DNA of 64,000 bases from an uncultured bacterium (lineage in GTDB: Bacteria > Bacteroidota > Bacteroidia > Bacteroidales > Rikenellaceae): positions 148,351 through 212,350 of the forward strand of contig CAJMNH010000004.1 of the NCBI GenBank assembly GCA_905214725.1. Direction: 5' to 3'. The first letter of the stretch is position 1, and each line of letters starts with the position of its first letter. A program made the position numbers and the translations under genes. The notes beneath the pieces are model-generated. The model saw only the letters and a program-made list of their open reading frames with translations, was not told where the DNA came from and did no database searches. Positions 47,540 to 57,392 of the stretch are shown one piece after another.

Positions 47540-50443
47540 CTAATAACCGAACAGTTCGCGCTGGCTCACCTCGCGGACGGGGCCGAGCGTACGCAGATAG
47601 TTCAGATCGATATCGTTCTTGTCGCCCAAAATGCTGTAAGTGTATTTGCGCCCCTTGACCCATTTGTCGTGGAACGCCTTCACATCAGCGAGCGTCATCT
47701 GCTGCACGGCGTCGTAAACGGCCTTGTTACGGTCGGATTCGACGCCCATCTCACGTGCCGAGACGAAGCTCCACAGCACGTTGTCGCGCACGGTGCGCTG
47801 CGTGGAGAGGTTCGCGAGAATGCTCTGCTTGGCCAGTTCGAACGCCTTTTCCGATTCGGGCATATTCTCGATGATCTCCTCGAACGCCTCGACGGCCTGA
47901 CGCATCTTGTCGTTCTGCGTGGCGATGAAAGCATAGAAGATATAGGGATCGTCCTTGTCGCGCATCTCGGTGAAGGTGGCGAAAGCCGTGTAAGCCAACG
48001 ACCGCGCCTCGCGCATCTCTTGGAAAACCACCGCGTTCATACCGCCGCCGAAATAGCTGTTGAAAAGCGTCTTTCCCGGATCGTTGTCGGTAGAGAATTT
48101 CTCACCGCGGTTCGAATACTGGAGGTAATAGATCTGCTTGGCGTCGTACTGCGCGATGTTGACCTCGCTCTTGTCCACCGTAAGCAACGGGAAACGCACC
48201 TCCTTCACAGGTTTCAGCTCCTGCGCCGTGTGGTGGATTTCGTCGAGCGCGGCGACGAGTTTCGTCTCCTTCTCTGGACCGTAGTACATCACATAGTGCT
48301 CGTAATCGCTCAGGCTCTTGATACGCGCCAGCAGTTCGTCCGACGTGAGCGCCATCAGCTGCTCGTCGGTCAACGTCCGCGCCTGAATCGCCTTGGGACC
48401 GAAAAAGGTATACTGCTGCAACGCGCGGAAGTTGGCGTTCTGGTTCAACTTGGCGTCGTTGCGCGCCTTCATTTCGTTGGCTTTGAGCTGTGCGAGCACC
48501 GCGTCGTCGCCCTTCACATTCTTCATATACTCCTCGGCCAACTTCACCGCTTTGTCCATATTCTCCGACAGACCGCTGATGATCACATAGATACGTTCTC
48601 CGCCCACACGGATTCCGAACGAACAGGCCATATCGTAGAACTCGCGCTGAATCTCCTGCAACGACTTGGAATCGGTACCCAGCAGGTCGAAGTAGTCCGA
48701 TGCGATGCTGAAAGCCGGATCGGACGTCGTGCCGAAATCATAGACGTAATAGAGGTTGAACAGTCCGTTGGTCGTATTCCGCTTGTACAGCAACTCGATC
48801 TCCTGCTTCATCTTCCCTACGGTCATATCCTTCGCATAGTCGACGAATACCGGCTGTATGGCTTCGACCTCGGAAGTCTGAACAGAGGCGAGGAACTCCG
48901 AAGCCTTGTCGCGGTTCGTCGCGATGGGCGTAATCTGCGGCTTATCGATCTTGTGAATGTTCGGATCGACGCCCTGACGCTTGTAGATAGCGGCATAGGC
49001 TTTGGGATCGAGCTTCTCGTTGGCCCACGCCACGACGTCGGCCTTGGTTACCTTCGACAGCCGGTCGAGTTCCCCGACGGCGCGTTTCCAGTCGACGCCG
49101 TTGATGAAGGCGTCGACATAGGCCATCGCACGGTTATCGTTCTCTTCAAGCTCCTGCATCTCGCTGCGTTTGTAATTGGCGATGGTCGATGCGAGCAACT
49201 CTTCGTCGAAATCGCCGGCACGCAGCTTTTCGATCTCGTCGAGCAGCATATCGCGCGCCTCTTCGAGCGTCTGCCCCGGCTTGGGATAGCCGATAGCCAC
49301 CATCATGCCGTAATCGGCCAGTTGAACGCCCTGCGCACCCACGCCGAGCATCTTCTGCTGTTGCTGAATATCGACATCCAGCAGACCGCACTTGCCGTTC
49401 GAAAGCAACGAACTCACGAGTTGCACCATATCGGCGTCCTCGCTCGAAGCGCCCTCGGTACGCCAGCCCAGATAGACCATCTCGGCCTCCTGACCCAACA
49501 CCGTCTTCTCGACCGGAGCGGTCATCGCCGGTTCGGGCGTGAACGTCCATTCGGGCAGCTCGGGATTGGGTTGAAGCGATCCGAAGTACTTGTCGATCGT
49601 CGCGATCATCTTGTCGGGATCGAAATCGCCCGAAAGGCAGACGGCCATATTGTTGGGCACGTAATAGGTCTTGTAGTAATTCTTGATATTGGTGATCGAA
49701 GGATTCTTCAGATCGTTCTGCGTCCCCAACACGGTGTGCATGCCGTAGGGATGGTGCGGATAGAGCGCCACCATGAGCGAGTCGAACATCTTGCGCCCGT
49801 CGCTCGTGAGCGACATGTTGTACTCCTCGTAGACGGTCTCCAGCTCGGTGTGGAACCCGCGAATCACGGCATTGGCGAAACGGTCGGACTGGATCTTCGC
49901 CCAATTGTCGATCTGGTTCGAGGGAATCTCCTCGGTGTAAACGGTCATGTCGTACGACGTGAAGGCATTCGTGCCGTCGGCGCCGATGGCCGACATCAGT
50001 TTGTCGTACTCGTTGGGAATCGCCAGTTTCGACGCCTCCTGCGATACGGAGTCGATCCGAGCGTAAATTGCACGGCGCTCCTCGGAATCGCTCTTCGTGC
50101 GATACACCTCGAACAGACGTTCGATCTCGTCGAGCATCGGCTTCTCGGCCTCGTAGTTCTGAGTGCCGAACGACTCGGTACCCTTGAACATCAGGTGCTC
50201 GAAATAGTGAGCCAGGCCGGTCGTCTCGAGCGGGTCGTTTTTCGAACCCACGCGCACGGCGATGTAGGTCTGGATGCGGGGAGCCTCCTCGTTCACGGTC
50301 ATATAGACCTTCAATCCGTTGTCCAACGTGTAGATACGGCTATGCATCGGATCGTCGGCGACCTTTTCATAGCGGTATTTCGAACAGGACGTAACGACAA
50401 GGCTCAGTGCCGCTGCCGCTACCAATAAAAATACTCTCTTCAT
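47540..50443 (-). CDS. M16-family zinc metalloprotease (lipoprotein, double-domain)
   Basis: 967 aa, the length of the two-domain PqqL/pitrilysin-like form. Lipobox at the N-terminus (SLVVTSC, Cys20). Inverted zinc motif HxxEH in 'GLAHYFEHLMFKGTE' (His79, Glu82, His83) with the third ligand in 'ETVYEEYNM'-like sequence further on. The C-terminal half is the inactive M16 repeat. It degrades peptides that enter its chamber, probably in the periplasm. It lies 22 nt after the DUF456 gene, so probably in the panC-panD-DUF456-M16 transcript. Confidence 0.93.
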   Translation of the reverse strand: MKRVFLLVAAAALSLVVTSCSKYRYEKVADDPMHSRIYTLDNGLKVYMTVNEEAPRIQTYIAVRVGSKNDPLETTGLAHYFEHLMFKGTESFGTQNYEAEKPMLDEIERLFEVYRTKSDSEERRAIYARIDSVSQEASKLAIPNEYDKLMSAIGADGTNAFTSYDMTVYTEEIPSNQIDNWAKIQSDRFANAVIRGFHTELETVYEEYNMSLTSDGRKMFDSLMVALYPHHPYGMHTVLGTQNDLKNPSITNIKNYYKTYYVPNNMAVCLSGDFDPDKMIATIDKYFGSLQPNPELPEWTFTPEPAMTAPVEKTVLGQEAEMVYLGWRTEGASSEDADMVQLVSSLLSNGKCGLLDVDIQQQQKMLGVGAQGVQLADYGMMVAIGYPKPGQTLEEARDMLLDEIEKLRAGDFDEELLASTIANYKRSEMQELEENDNRAMAYVDAFINGVDWKRAVGELDRLSKVTKADVVAWANEKLDPKAYAAIYKRQGVDPNIHKIDKPQITPIATNRDKASEFLASVQTSEVEAIQPVFVDYAKDMTVGKMKQEIELLYKRNTTNGLFNLYYVYDFGTTSDPAFSIASDYFDLLGTDSKSLQEIQREFYDMACSFGIRVGGERIYVIISGLSENMDKAVKLAEEYMKNVKGDDAVLAQLKANEMKARNDAKLNQNANFRALQQYTFFGPKAIQARTLTDEQLMALTSDELLARIKSLSDYEHYVMYYGPEKETKLVAALDEIHHTAQELKPVKEVRFPLLTVDKSEVNIAQYDAKQIYYLQYSNRGEKFSTDNDPGKTLFNSYFGGGMNAVVFQEMREARSLAYTAFATFTEMRDKDDPYIFYAFIATQNDKMRQAVEAFEEIIENMPESEKAFELAKQSILANLSTQRTVRDNVLWSFVSAREMGVESDRNKAVYDAVQQMTLADVKAFHDKWVKGRKYTYSILGDKNDIDLNYLRTLGPVREVSQRELFGY

Positions 50444-50465
50444 ATAATTGGTGAGTTATGTTATC

Positions 50466-50978
50466 TTAAAATACGGTTGAAAACCACTCCCTGAGCGCCG
50501 GCCATGTGTCGGCGACGACAAAGGTCAGCATCCCGATCGAAGCCACCAGCTTGATACCCGTGCCGACCAGAAACGACAGAAACGACCCGACGCCTACGAC
50601 AAACGCCCGCCCGACTTCGGCGCGGTCGTTCACCAGTTCGCCGAGCACGGCTCCCATAAACGGACCCAGCAGGATACCGATCAGACCGCCCATGAGCAAG
50701 CCCACGATCAGGCCCACCGTAGCGCCGATCATACCGGCCCGCGTACCGCCGAAGAGCTTGGCCATATACCCCGGCAGAAAATAGTCGACCAGCGTCACGA
50801 CGGCAGTCACGGCCGCCCACAACCACATCGTCGCAGCCGGCAGCGTCGAATAACTGCATGCATAGGCACAAAAAAGCCCCGCGTAACTCAGCACCGGACC
50901 GGGCAGGACGGGGACAATGCAACCGACGATGCCGACGAGGCAACAGACGAAAGCCAGTATGGAGAGGAATATATCCAT
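50466..50978 (-). CDS. DUF456 membrane protein
   Basis: 170 aa with five or six hydrophobic segments and the family's Gly-rich helices: 'GCIVPVLPGPVLSYAGLFCAY', 'VDYFLPGYMAKLFGGTRAGMIGATVGLIVGLLMGGLIGILLGPFMGAVLGEL'. DUF456 proteins are inner-membrane proteins without a known function. 52 nt after panD and 22 nt before the M16 gene. Confidence 0.9.
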   Translation of the reverse strand: MDIFLSILAFVCCLVGIVGCIVPVLPGPVLSYAGLFCAYACSYSTLPAATMWLWAAVTAVVTLVDYFLPGYMAKLFGGTRAGMIGATVGLIVGLLMGGLIGILLGPFMGAVLGELVNDRAEVGRAFVVGVGSFLSFLVGTGIKLVASIGMLTFVVADTWPALREWFSTVF

Positions 50979-51030
50979 CGTTCGGGATTCATAGTTCTCG
51001 GAGAAATCCGGCCGTCGGCCGGCCTCTCTC

Positions 51031-51384
51031 TTATTTCACCAGACGGTTGGTCGCCGTATCGGGAAAAACGACCCACGGACGGAACGACTTCGCCTCTTCG
51101 AACTCCATGCGGGCGTAGGAGGCGATGATCAGCACGTCGCCCACCTGCGCCTTACGAGCCGCAGCGCCGTTCAGGCAGATGGCGCCGCTGGCGCGCACAC
51201 CCCGAATTACATAGGTGTCGAGCCGTTCGCCGTTGGTGACGTTCCATATCTGCACCCGCTCGCCCTCGATCAAGTTGGCGGCCTCCATCAACTCCTCGTC
51301 GATGGTGATGCTCCCCACATAATTGAGATTGGCCTCGGTGATGGTCACCCGGTGAATTTTCGATTTCAGCACTTCGATCTGCAT
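51031..51384 (-). CDS. panD: aspartate 1-decarboxylase
   Basis: 117 aa from the ATG at 51384; starting here rather than one codon earlier (51387) places the self-cleavage site at Gly24-Ser25 ('[11 protein letters not shown]'), the exact family position. Cleavage generates the pyruvoyl group that decarboxylates aspartate to beta-alanine. '[40 protein letters not shown]' completes the fold. Downstream of panC, together supplying the last part of pantothenate synthesis. Confidence 0.96.
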   Translation of the reverse strand: MQIEVLKSKIHRVTITEANLNYVGSITIDEELMEAANLIEGERVQIWNVTNGERLDTYVIRGVRASGAICLNGAAARKAQVGDVLIIASYARMEFEEAKSFRPWVVFPDTATNRLVK

Positions 51385-51397
51385 CATCCTCTTCGCC

Positions 51398-52234
51398 TTA
51401 TTTGATCCGAATATTGTCGATCAGCCGCACGGCGCCCGCCTGCACGGCGATACATCCCTGTATGCGCGGACTGTCGCCCCAAGCCGCCACCTGCTGAATC
51501 GTAAGCGCATCGACCGCCTGAAAATAGATTACTTCGAGCAATCCGCTGCGCTCCGTCTCGCGCGTGACGAAAGCCGTCAGCTCGGCGGGCGTCATCGAAG
51601 CGGCGCGCTCGGCGCCTAACTTCAACGCACGGTAAATATCGGGAGCCGCAGCGCGGTGTTCCGCATCGAGCAGTGCGTTGCGCGACGAAAGCGCCAGACC
51701 GTCGTCGCCGCGCACGATTTCGCACTCGACGATTTCGAGCGGGAAACTCGACTGCGCGACCATCGACTTCACCACGGCGATCTGCTGGAAATCCTTCTCG
51801 CCGAAGTAGGCGCGCGCGGGCTGCACGACGGCGAACAGCTTGCTCACCACCTGCGCCACGCCGTTGAAATGGCCCGGGCGGGTCGCCCCCTCCATCACCT
51901 TGTCGATCTGGCCGAAATCGTACTGCCGACGGTCGGGCACGGGATACATCTCCTCCACCGACGGCATAAAGACCAGATCGGTCCCCGCCGCTTCGAGCAG
52001 CGCGCAATCGGCCTCCGGCGTGCGCGGATAGTTTCTCAGATCGTTTTTATCGTTGAACTGCGTGGGATTGACGAAGACGCTCACCACGACGGTGGCGTTC
52101 TCGCGGCGCGCCCGTTCGACGAGCGAACGATGGCCGGCATGCAGGGCGCCCATGGTCGGAACCAACCCGACTTTCGTCACATCGACCGCTGAGAGCGCCT
52201 CGCGAAGCGCTTTGACGCTTGTTACTATTTTCAT
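51398..52234 (-). CDS. panC: pantothenate synthetase
   Basis: 278 aa. ATP-binding '[15 protein letters not shown]' (HxGH, residues 31-40), '[22 protein letters not shown]', '[16 protein letters not shown]', 'YFGEKDFQQ' and 'LSSRN' are all intact. It joins pantoate to beta-alanine using ATP in the cytoplasm. 10 nt before panD. A -7 box TAACTTTG lies at 52268-52275. Confidence 0.97.
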   Translation of the reverse strand: MKIVTSVKALREALSAVDVTKVGLVPTMGALHAGHRSLVERARRENATVVVSVFVNPTQFNDKNDLRNYPRTPEADCALLEAAGTDLVFMPSVEEMYPVPDRRQYDFGQIDKVMEGATRPGHFNGVAQVVSKLFAVVQPARAYFGEKDFQQIAVVKSMVAQSSFPLEIVECEIVRGDDGLALSSRNALLDAEHRAAAPDIYRALKLGAERAASMTPAELTAFVTRETERSGLLEVIYFQAVDALTIQQVAAWGDSPRIQGCIAVQAGAVRLIDNIRIK

Positions 52235-52267
52235 TTTACTTTCAACCGATTATGCCCGAAGGCGAGG

Positions 52268-52275
52268 CAAAGTTA
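52268..52275 (-). promoter_or_regulatory. -7 box for the panC operon
   Basis: TAACTTTG on the minus strand, 33 nt upstream of the panC ATG. No clear -33 element. Confidence 0.55.
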
Positions 52276-52319
52276 GAAATAACAATTAAGATATGAAAGC
52301 GAAAAAGCGAAAAATATAT

Positions 52320-52362
52320 TTCAGGCCGGCAAACCCCGCTGCGGGGCTCTTTGCGGCCTGCG
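52320..52362 (-). other. strong hairpin in the panC-DPP III intergenic region
   Basis: A nested hairpin (outer arms AGGCCGGCAAA / TTTGCGGCCT, inner CCCCGC/GCGGGG) followed on the minus strand by AAATATATTTTTC. It looks like a terminator, but no gene ends here. The stretch 52363-52520 is GC-rich without a supported gene. It may be the end of an unrecognised RNA or a decayed gene. Confidence 0.35.
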
Positions 52363-52520
52363 CATCCGAAACTTCGGCAACGGACAACCGCGGGAGCCCT
52401 CCTTCGTCTTGCAGAACTGAAGCCGGTAAAAGAACGGTCTACGACGACTCCGCAAGATTTCGGAACTTCGTCGCCTCGCGGTCACAGCGGAAAAATAAAC
52501 CTTTTTTTCGAAAAATTCGC

Positions 52521-52528
52521 TATCTTTG
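52521..52528 (+). promoter_or_regulatory. -7 box for the DPP III gene
   Basis: TATCTTTG; it covers an in-frame ATG at 52526, which excludes that start and leaves 52553. Confidence 0.65.
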
Positions 52529-52552
52529 GCATCAAATTCAATCCGAACGCAA

Positions 52553-54577
52553 ATGAAAACGCTCACGTTTATTTCGCTTATGACAACATCCGTAGCATGC
52601 ATGGGTTCGTGTACGAACCGAACGGCGTCCGATGCGGAACAGCCGTGGATCGTCGACCGGTTCGACGACATCAAGGTCATCCGCTACGAAGTGCCCGGAT
52701 TCGAGCAACTGCCTCTCGAACAGAAAGAGCTGATCTACTACCTCGCCGAGGCGGCCAAATGCGGCCGTGACATTCTCTTCGACCAGAACTGCGCAGCCAA
52801 CCTCCCGATCCGACGCACGCTCGAAACGCTCCACCTTAATTATAAAGGCGACCGTACGACCGAAAAGTGGAAAGCGCTCGAAAAATATCTCAAGAAGGTA
52901 TGGTTTGCCAACGGCATCCACCACCACTACTCCAACGACAAGTTCCGCCCCGAATTTTCGGAAACCTTTTTCCGCGAAGCGGCCGCATCGGTCGGCATGG
53001 AGCGGTTCTCTTCGGACTTCGATTTCCTCTGCAAAGTCATCTTCGACCCCGCGATCTACCCCACGCGGCTCAATCAGGCGGCGGACGCCGACATGCTTTG
53101 GACATCGGCCAGCAACTATTACAGCAACGTGCGGCAGCGCGAGGCCGAAAAATTCTATGCCGGAATGGCCGCTGCCGACGCTGGCAATCCCTGCCCCGTC
53201 TCCTACGGTCTGAATTCGCAGCTGGTCAAAGAGGAAAAGACCGGCCGGATGTACGAACGCACGTGGAAAGTGGGCGGCATGTACTCGCCCGCCATCGAGC
53301 GGATCGTCTACTGGCTCGAAAAGGCGCGCGACGTAGCCGCCGAACCGCAGCGCGAAACGCTGGCCGCACTGATCGACTACTACCGGACGGGCGACCTGAA
53401 ACAATTCGACCGCTACAATATCCTCTGGTTGCAGGACACGGTGTCGAACGTCGATTTCGTCAACGGATTCATCGAGACTTACGGCGATCCGCTGGGCTAC
53501 AAGGCTTCATGGGAGGCCAACGTCAACTTCGTCGACTCGGCCGCCTGCCGCCGCACGCAGATCATCTCCGAAAACGCACAATGGTTCGAAGATCATTCGC
53601 CCGTCGACCCCGCCTACAAGAAAAAGGTCGTGAAAGGCGTCTCGGCCAAGGTCATCACCGTGGCGATGCTGGGCGGCGACTGCTACCCCGCCACCCCGAT
53701 CGGCATCAATCTGCCCAACGCCGACTGGATCCGCAAGGAACACGGTTCGAAATCGGTGACGATCGACAACATCACCTACGCCTACGACCGCGCGGCGCAC
53801 GGCAACGGCTTCGAGGAGGAGTTCATGCTGCGCGCCGAAGACCGCGAACGCATCGACAAATACGGCAAGATCGGCGACGACCTGCACACCGATCTGCACG
53901 AGTGTCTCGGCCACGGTTCGGGTCAGTTGGCTCCCGGCGTGAAGGGCGACGAACTGAAAAGCTACGGATCGACGCTCGAAGAGACGCGCGCCGACCTCTT
54001 CGGCCTCTACTATCTGGGCGACCCGAAACTCGTCGAACTGGGACTCGTTCCCTCGTTCGACGTAGCCAAAGCGCAATACGCCTCCTATATTCTCAACGGC
54101 ATGATGACGCAGCTCGCCCGCATCCAACCGGGCAAAAACGTCGAGGAGTCGCATATGCGCAACCGCAAGCTGATTGCCGAGTGGTGCTACGAGCAGGGCG
54201 AGGCCGACAACGTTATCGAATGGCGCAAGGAGAACGGCAAGACCTACATCGTAGTCAACGATTTCGACAAGTTGCGCGGGTTGTTCGGCCGCATGCTGCG
54301 CGAAATCCAGCGCATCAAATCCGAAGGCGACTATGAAGCGGGCAAGGCGCTGGTTGAGCGGTATGCCGTCAAGGTCGACCCTGAGTTGCACCGCGAGGTA
54401 CTCGAACGTTACGAAGCGCTCCGCATTGAACCTTACGGAGGATTCGTCAATCCCGAATACGAACTCGTCGAGCGCGACGGCCGAATCGTCGACGTGAAGA
54501 TCTGCTATCCGGCCGACTACGTCGGGCAGATGCTCGGATATTCCAAGGAGTACTCATTCCTTCCCGACCGCAACTAA
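52553..54577 (+). CDS. dipeptidyl-peptidase III (M49), lipoprotein form
   Basis: 674 aa from the ATG at 52553. The N-terminus (MKTLTFISLMTTSVACMGSC) is a lipoprotein signal. The zinc site 'DLHTDLHECLGHGSGQ' (HECLGH, near residue 450) and 'GSTLEETRADLFGLYYLGD' with the third ligand identify M49. The HEC-L-GH form is the Bacteroides type; eukaryotic enzymes have one extra residue. It removes dipeptides from peptide N-termini, here probably in the periplasm. Followed by a strong terminator. Confidence 0.93.
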   Translation: MKTLTFISLMTTSVACMGSCTNRTASDAEQPWIVDRFDDIKVIRYEVPGFEQLPLEQKELIYYLAEAAKCGRDILFDQNCAANLPIRRTLETLHLNYKGDRTTEKWKALEKYLKKVWFANGIHHHYSNDKFRPEFSETFFREAAASVGMERFSSDFDFLCKVIFDPAIYPTRLNQAADADMLWTSASNYYSNVRQREAEKFYAGMAAADAGNPCPVSYGLNSQLVKEEKTGRMYERTWKVGGMYSPAIERIVYWLEKARDVAAEPQRETLAALIDYYRTGDLKQFDRYNILWLQDTVSNVDFVNGFIETYGDPLGYKASWEANVNFVDSAACRRTQIISENAQWFEDHSPVDPAYKKKVVKGVSAKVITVAMLGGDCYPATPIGINLPNADWIRKEHGSKSVTIDNITYAYDRAAHGNGFEEEFMLRAEDRERIDKYGKIGDDLHTDLHECLGHGSGQLAPGVKGDELKSYGSTLEETRADLFGLYYLGDPKLVELGLVPSFDVAKAQYASYILNGMMTQLARIQPGKNVEESHMRNRKLIAEWCYEQGEADNVIEWRKENGKTYIVVNDFDKLRGLFGRMLREIQRIKSEGDYEAGKALVERYAVKVDPELHREVLERYEALRIEPYGGFVNPEYELVERDGRIVDVKICYPADYVGQMLGYSKEYSFLPDRN

Positions 54578-54595
54578 AATCCATTCGGACAACCA

Positions 54596-54636
54596 AGCGT
54601 GCGGAGTCTTTCGAAAGACTCCGCACGCTTCCGTTT
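54596..54636 (+). terminator. intrinsic terminator after the DPP III gene
   Basis: A perfect 34-nt palindrome (54596-54629) ending in CCGTTTTG. The rest of the gap, 54637-54938, has short frames on both strands but none with a domain, promoter or sensible start, so I annotate no gene there. Confidence 0.8.
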
Positions 54637-54938
54637 TGAATCGGCTCGATTTGCGCGGAACACGGATCCGCCCCACAAGAAAGCATTGCATCAGACAAGA
54701 AAAACCGTAAAACATTTCGGCCGGATTTCAAAACGATGCGACCCAAGACCCTGCGAACGGCGACGAACCGGAACGGTCGTCCGATCGCGCGTCGAGACGC
54801 CTGTACCGCGACTATTGCCGCGTATTTCACCGCTGCGACCCGTCCGCCTCGCTACGCGCTCCGAAATCGTAACATTCAGAACGGAACGGTATTTGAACAG
54901 AAACGGGACGATAGCAACTCTTAAAAAATTTCAGGACT

Positions 54939-55592
54939 ATGACCACAAAAAATTTACTCACGTCATTGCTCGTACTGCTGGCCGTCGCGGTCGTTTCGTG
55001 CCAGAAAGAGCCTTCCACCTCCGGGCTTCACGAGGACTATTTGGTCTATACGGATTACGATCAGAAGACCGATTTTTCCACCGTGGAGACCTACTACCTT
55101 CCCGACAGTATTCTGTTGATCGGCAACGCCGACAAGACCGAATACTGGAAAGACGCCGACGCTTTGGAGATCATCGGGACCGTCGCCGACTGGATGGAAT
55201 CCCGCAACTTCGTCCGCACGGATGAAAAGGCCGATGCACAGGTCGGTTTGCAACTCAGTTATGTCGAGCGAGTGACCTATTTCGTCGGCTACAACAACCC
55301 CTACTGGTGGTGGTACTACCCCTATTACTGGGCACCCGGCTACTGGGGCGACTGGCTCGGCTGGCATTACCCGTATCAGGTCTATTACGGCTACACGGCC
55401 GGTTCGATGCTCATCGAGATGGTCGATCTGGCTGCCGATCAGGAGAGCAACCGCAAGTTGCCCGTCATCTGGGACAGCTTCATCGGCGGACTGCTCACCT
55501 CATCGCAGGAAGTCAACATGCAACGCACGCTGGATGCTGTCGATCAGGCATTCGTGCAATCGCCTTATCTGGTAAATTCCGTCAACAATTAA
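54939..55592 (+). CDS. DUF4136 lipoprotein
   Basis: 217 aa. Lipoprotein signal 'LLVLLAVAVVSC' (Cys21). The mature part begins with the DUF4136 pattern 'EDYLVYTDYDQKTDFSTVETYYLPD' and has a Tyr/Trp-rich stretch 'YNNPYWWWYYPYYWAPGYWGDW' (part of a YWWYYP-like segment) around residues 118-146. It ends 'AFVQSPYLV'. Function unknown; it is anchored in a membrane and forms a pair with the beta-barrel gene 13 nt downstream. Confidence 0.88.
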   Translation: MTTKNLLTSLLVLLAVAVVSCQKEPSTSGLHEDYLVYTDYDQKTDFSTVETYYLPDSILLIGNADKTEYWKDADALEIIGTVADWMESRNFVRTDEKADAQVGLQLSYVERVTYFVGYNNPYWWWYYPYYWAPGYWGDWLGWHYPYQVYYGYTAGSMLIEMVDLAADQESNRKLPVIWDSFIGGLLTSSQEVNMQRTLDAVDQAFVQSPYLVNSVNN

Positions 55593-55605
55593 TTATTCCT
55601 TTGCC

Positions 55606-56238
55606 ATGAAAACACTTCACATATTCAGTCGTAAAGCGTTGTTGCTCGCCGTCGCATTGGTCGCCTTCGCGCTGCCGGGACGGGCGCAACTCATCCAGAA
55701 CACCTATCTCAACGTCGATTGGCAAGTGACCGTTCCGCTGGGGAACGCCTTCGCCGACAAAGCCTCGGGTTGGGGTATGAACTTCGAAGGCGGTTACTTC
55801 GTAACGCCCGAAATAACCGTCGGCGCCTTCATCTCCTATCAGACCAACATCGAGTCGATCGGCCGTCAAACCCTGCAATTGGGGAACGGCGCGGCGATGA
55901 CCACCGCACAGAAACACACGCTGTTCGAACTGCCGTTCGGTGTCGTCGGACGATATAATTTCCTAAAAGGAAGCATCTTCCAGCCCTATGCCGGTCTGCG
56001 CATCGGCGCCGACTACGCCCAGATGTCCTCCTACTACTATACGATCCAGCAGTATCAGGATACGTGGGGCGTCTATCTCTCGCCGGAAATCGGCGTGAGC
56101 ATCTTCCCTTCGCCGTCGCAGCGGTTCGGCTTCCACGTGGCGCTCTTCTACAGCTACGCCAGCAACAACGACGATCTGCTGATCTATACGATGAACAACA
56201 TCAACCGCTTCGGCGTCCGCGTCGGTATCTCGTTCTGA
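55606..56238 (+). CDS. small outer-membrane beta-barrel protein
   Basis: 210 aa. Signal peptide (1-27, ending GRAQ). The rest alternates aromatic/hydrophobic and polar residues as an eight-stranded barrel: 'GWGMNFEGGYFVTPEITVGAFISYQ', 'LFELPFGVVGRYNF', 'FQPYAGLRIGADYAQM', 'FGFHVALFYSYASNN', ending 'RFGVRVGISF' with the C-terminal Phe expected for barrel insertion. No enzyme motif. Co-transcribed with the DUF4136 lipoprotein. Confidence 0.88.
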   Translation: MKTLHIFSRKALLLAVALVAFALPGRAQLIQNTYLNVDWQVTVPLGNAFADKASGWGMNFEGGYFVTPEITVGAFISYQTNIESIGRQTLQLGNGAAMTTAQKHTLFELPFGVVGRYNFLKGSIFQPYAGLRIGADYAQMSSYYYTIQQYQDTWGVYLSPEIGVSIFPSPSQRFGFHVALFYSYASNNDDLLIYTMNNINRFGVRVGISF

Positions 56239-56250
56239 TTTCTCCTACCT

Positions 56251-56294
56251 GACGAAAACGGCTGCTCTTGTTTCCAAGAGCAGCCGTTTTCGTC
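56251..56294. terminator. bidirectional terminator between convergent genes
   Basis: A 20-bp dyad (arms 56251-56270 and 56274-56294) with A- and T-runs in the stem, serving both the barrel gene and the GDPD gene. Confidence 0.85.
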
Positions 56295-56335
56295 GTCCGT
56301 ATTCGGCAGATCATGCCGTGCAAGCGGACAGGGAG

Positions 56336-57376
56336 CTATTTCCTCTTCGTTCCCTTCATCTTTCCGGCTTTGAACGCACGGTTGCCCTCGATGGCACGGT
56401 CCTGCAAGGCGTGAATCTCAGCGCGCGAGCGGGGCAGATCGGCGAACTCCGACGGATAGTCGGTCTCTATCAGATCGGGTTCCGACACCAAATCGCGCAG
56501 GTAGCAGACCCTCCGATCGCGCGGATTCTTCACCTTGTCGGACGAACCGGTAATGGAAGTCATCGTCGAGACGCCGCGTGCATGCAACAGATCGTAAACC
56601 TCCTGCAATTCGGGATCGACCGACAGCCGGATATAAGCCATAACGTAGTCCCACGGAATCGGGCAGGCCTCGTAGGCATCGAACATCTCTCGCGAGCTGA
56701 TCTCGCAGCAGAACATCACGTTGCGGATGCCGGCGTTCCAGTAGTACATCGCCTCCTCCAACGAACGGACGCTGAGCATGATGTTGTGATACATCGACCA
56801 GTCGCCGCCCGGTTTCAACTGACGGATATAGTAGTCGAGACTCGCCTTGCGCACCGCTTCGCTCACGCCCTTGGTGTTGATGTACTTGTTGTCGAAGTTG
56901 AAGGCCACTTTGTCTTTCCCCCACTCGAGCATATCTTTCAGACGGGGAATGCGGTAGGGGGTCAACTTGCCGTCTCGGTCGATCAGCCGGAATCCCTGCA
57001 ACTCTTCGTAGGTGTAGTCGGCCACGCGTCCCTTGCCGTTCGTCGTACGATCGATCGTCAGGTCGTGCATAAGCACCATTACGCTGTCTTTCGTGAAGCT
57101 GAAATCGATCTCGAAAAAGGTCGGCATCAGCGACAGCGTCTTTTCGCACGACTCGATGCAGTTTTCAGGATAGCCGGGCATCATGCCGCCGCGATGGCCG
57201 CTGACGATAATATCCCGTTCGGGATTATAGGCGAAATAGGCCTTCAGGTCTTCGAGGCTGTTGATCCGAACGGTGTGGAGGTTCTTCTCCGGCGCAGGCC
57301 GCTCGACGGCGACGGCGGAAAGGGTCGCCGCAACCGCGAAAACCATCGCGACAATTGCAATTCGGGATTTCTTCAT
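56336..57376 (-). CDS. exported glycerophosphodiester phosphodiesterase-family protein
   Basis: 346 aa from the ATG at 57376 (MKKSRIAIVAMVFAVAATLSAVAV, signal peptide); an ATG three codons earlier (57385) is possible. GDPD motifs: 'VSGHRGGMMPGYPENCIESCE' (HR and the E-N-C pattern), 'FEIDFSFTKDSVMVLMHDLTIDRTTNGKG' (Glu-x-Asp and catalytic His). It splits glycerophosphodiesters into glycerol-3-phosphate and an alcohol in the periplasm. 16 nt after mtlD, so probably the last gene of the mannitol operon, although its role there is unclear. Confidence 0.9.
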   Translation of the reverse strand: MKKSRIAIVAMVFAVAATLSAVAVERPAPEKNLHTVRINSLEDLKAYFAYNPERDIIVSGHRGGMMPGYPENCIESCEKTLSLMPTFFEIDFSFTKDSVMVLMHDLTIDRTTNGKGRVADYTYEELQGFRLIDRDGKLTPYRIPRLKDMLEWGKDKVAFNFDNKYINTKGVSEAVRKASLDYYIRQLKPGGDWSMYHNIMLSVRSLEEAMYYWNAGIRNVMFCCEISSREMFDAYEACPIPWDYVMAYIRLSVDPELQEVYDLLHARGVSTMTSITGSSDKVKNPRDRRVCYLRDLVSEPDLIETDYPSEFADLPRSRAEIHALQDRAIEGNRAFKAGKMKGTKRK

Positions 57377-57392
57377 ATGCGTCATAGGTTGA

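Noticed and set aside
47669..50428. A 919-aa open frame on the strand opposite the M16 protease
   Set aside because: It mirrors the M16 gene, has no domain, and its His/Arg/Leu-rich composition is what antisense frames of GC-rich genes give here.
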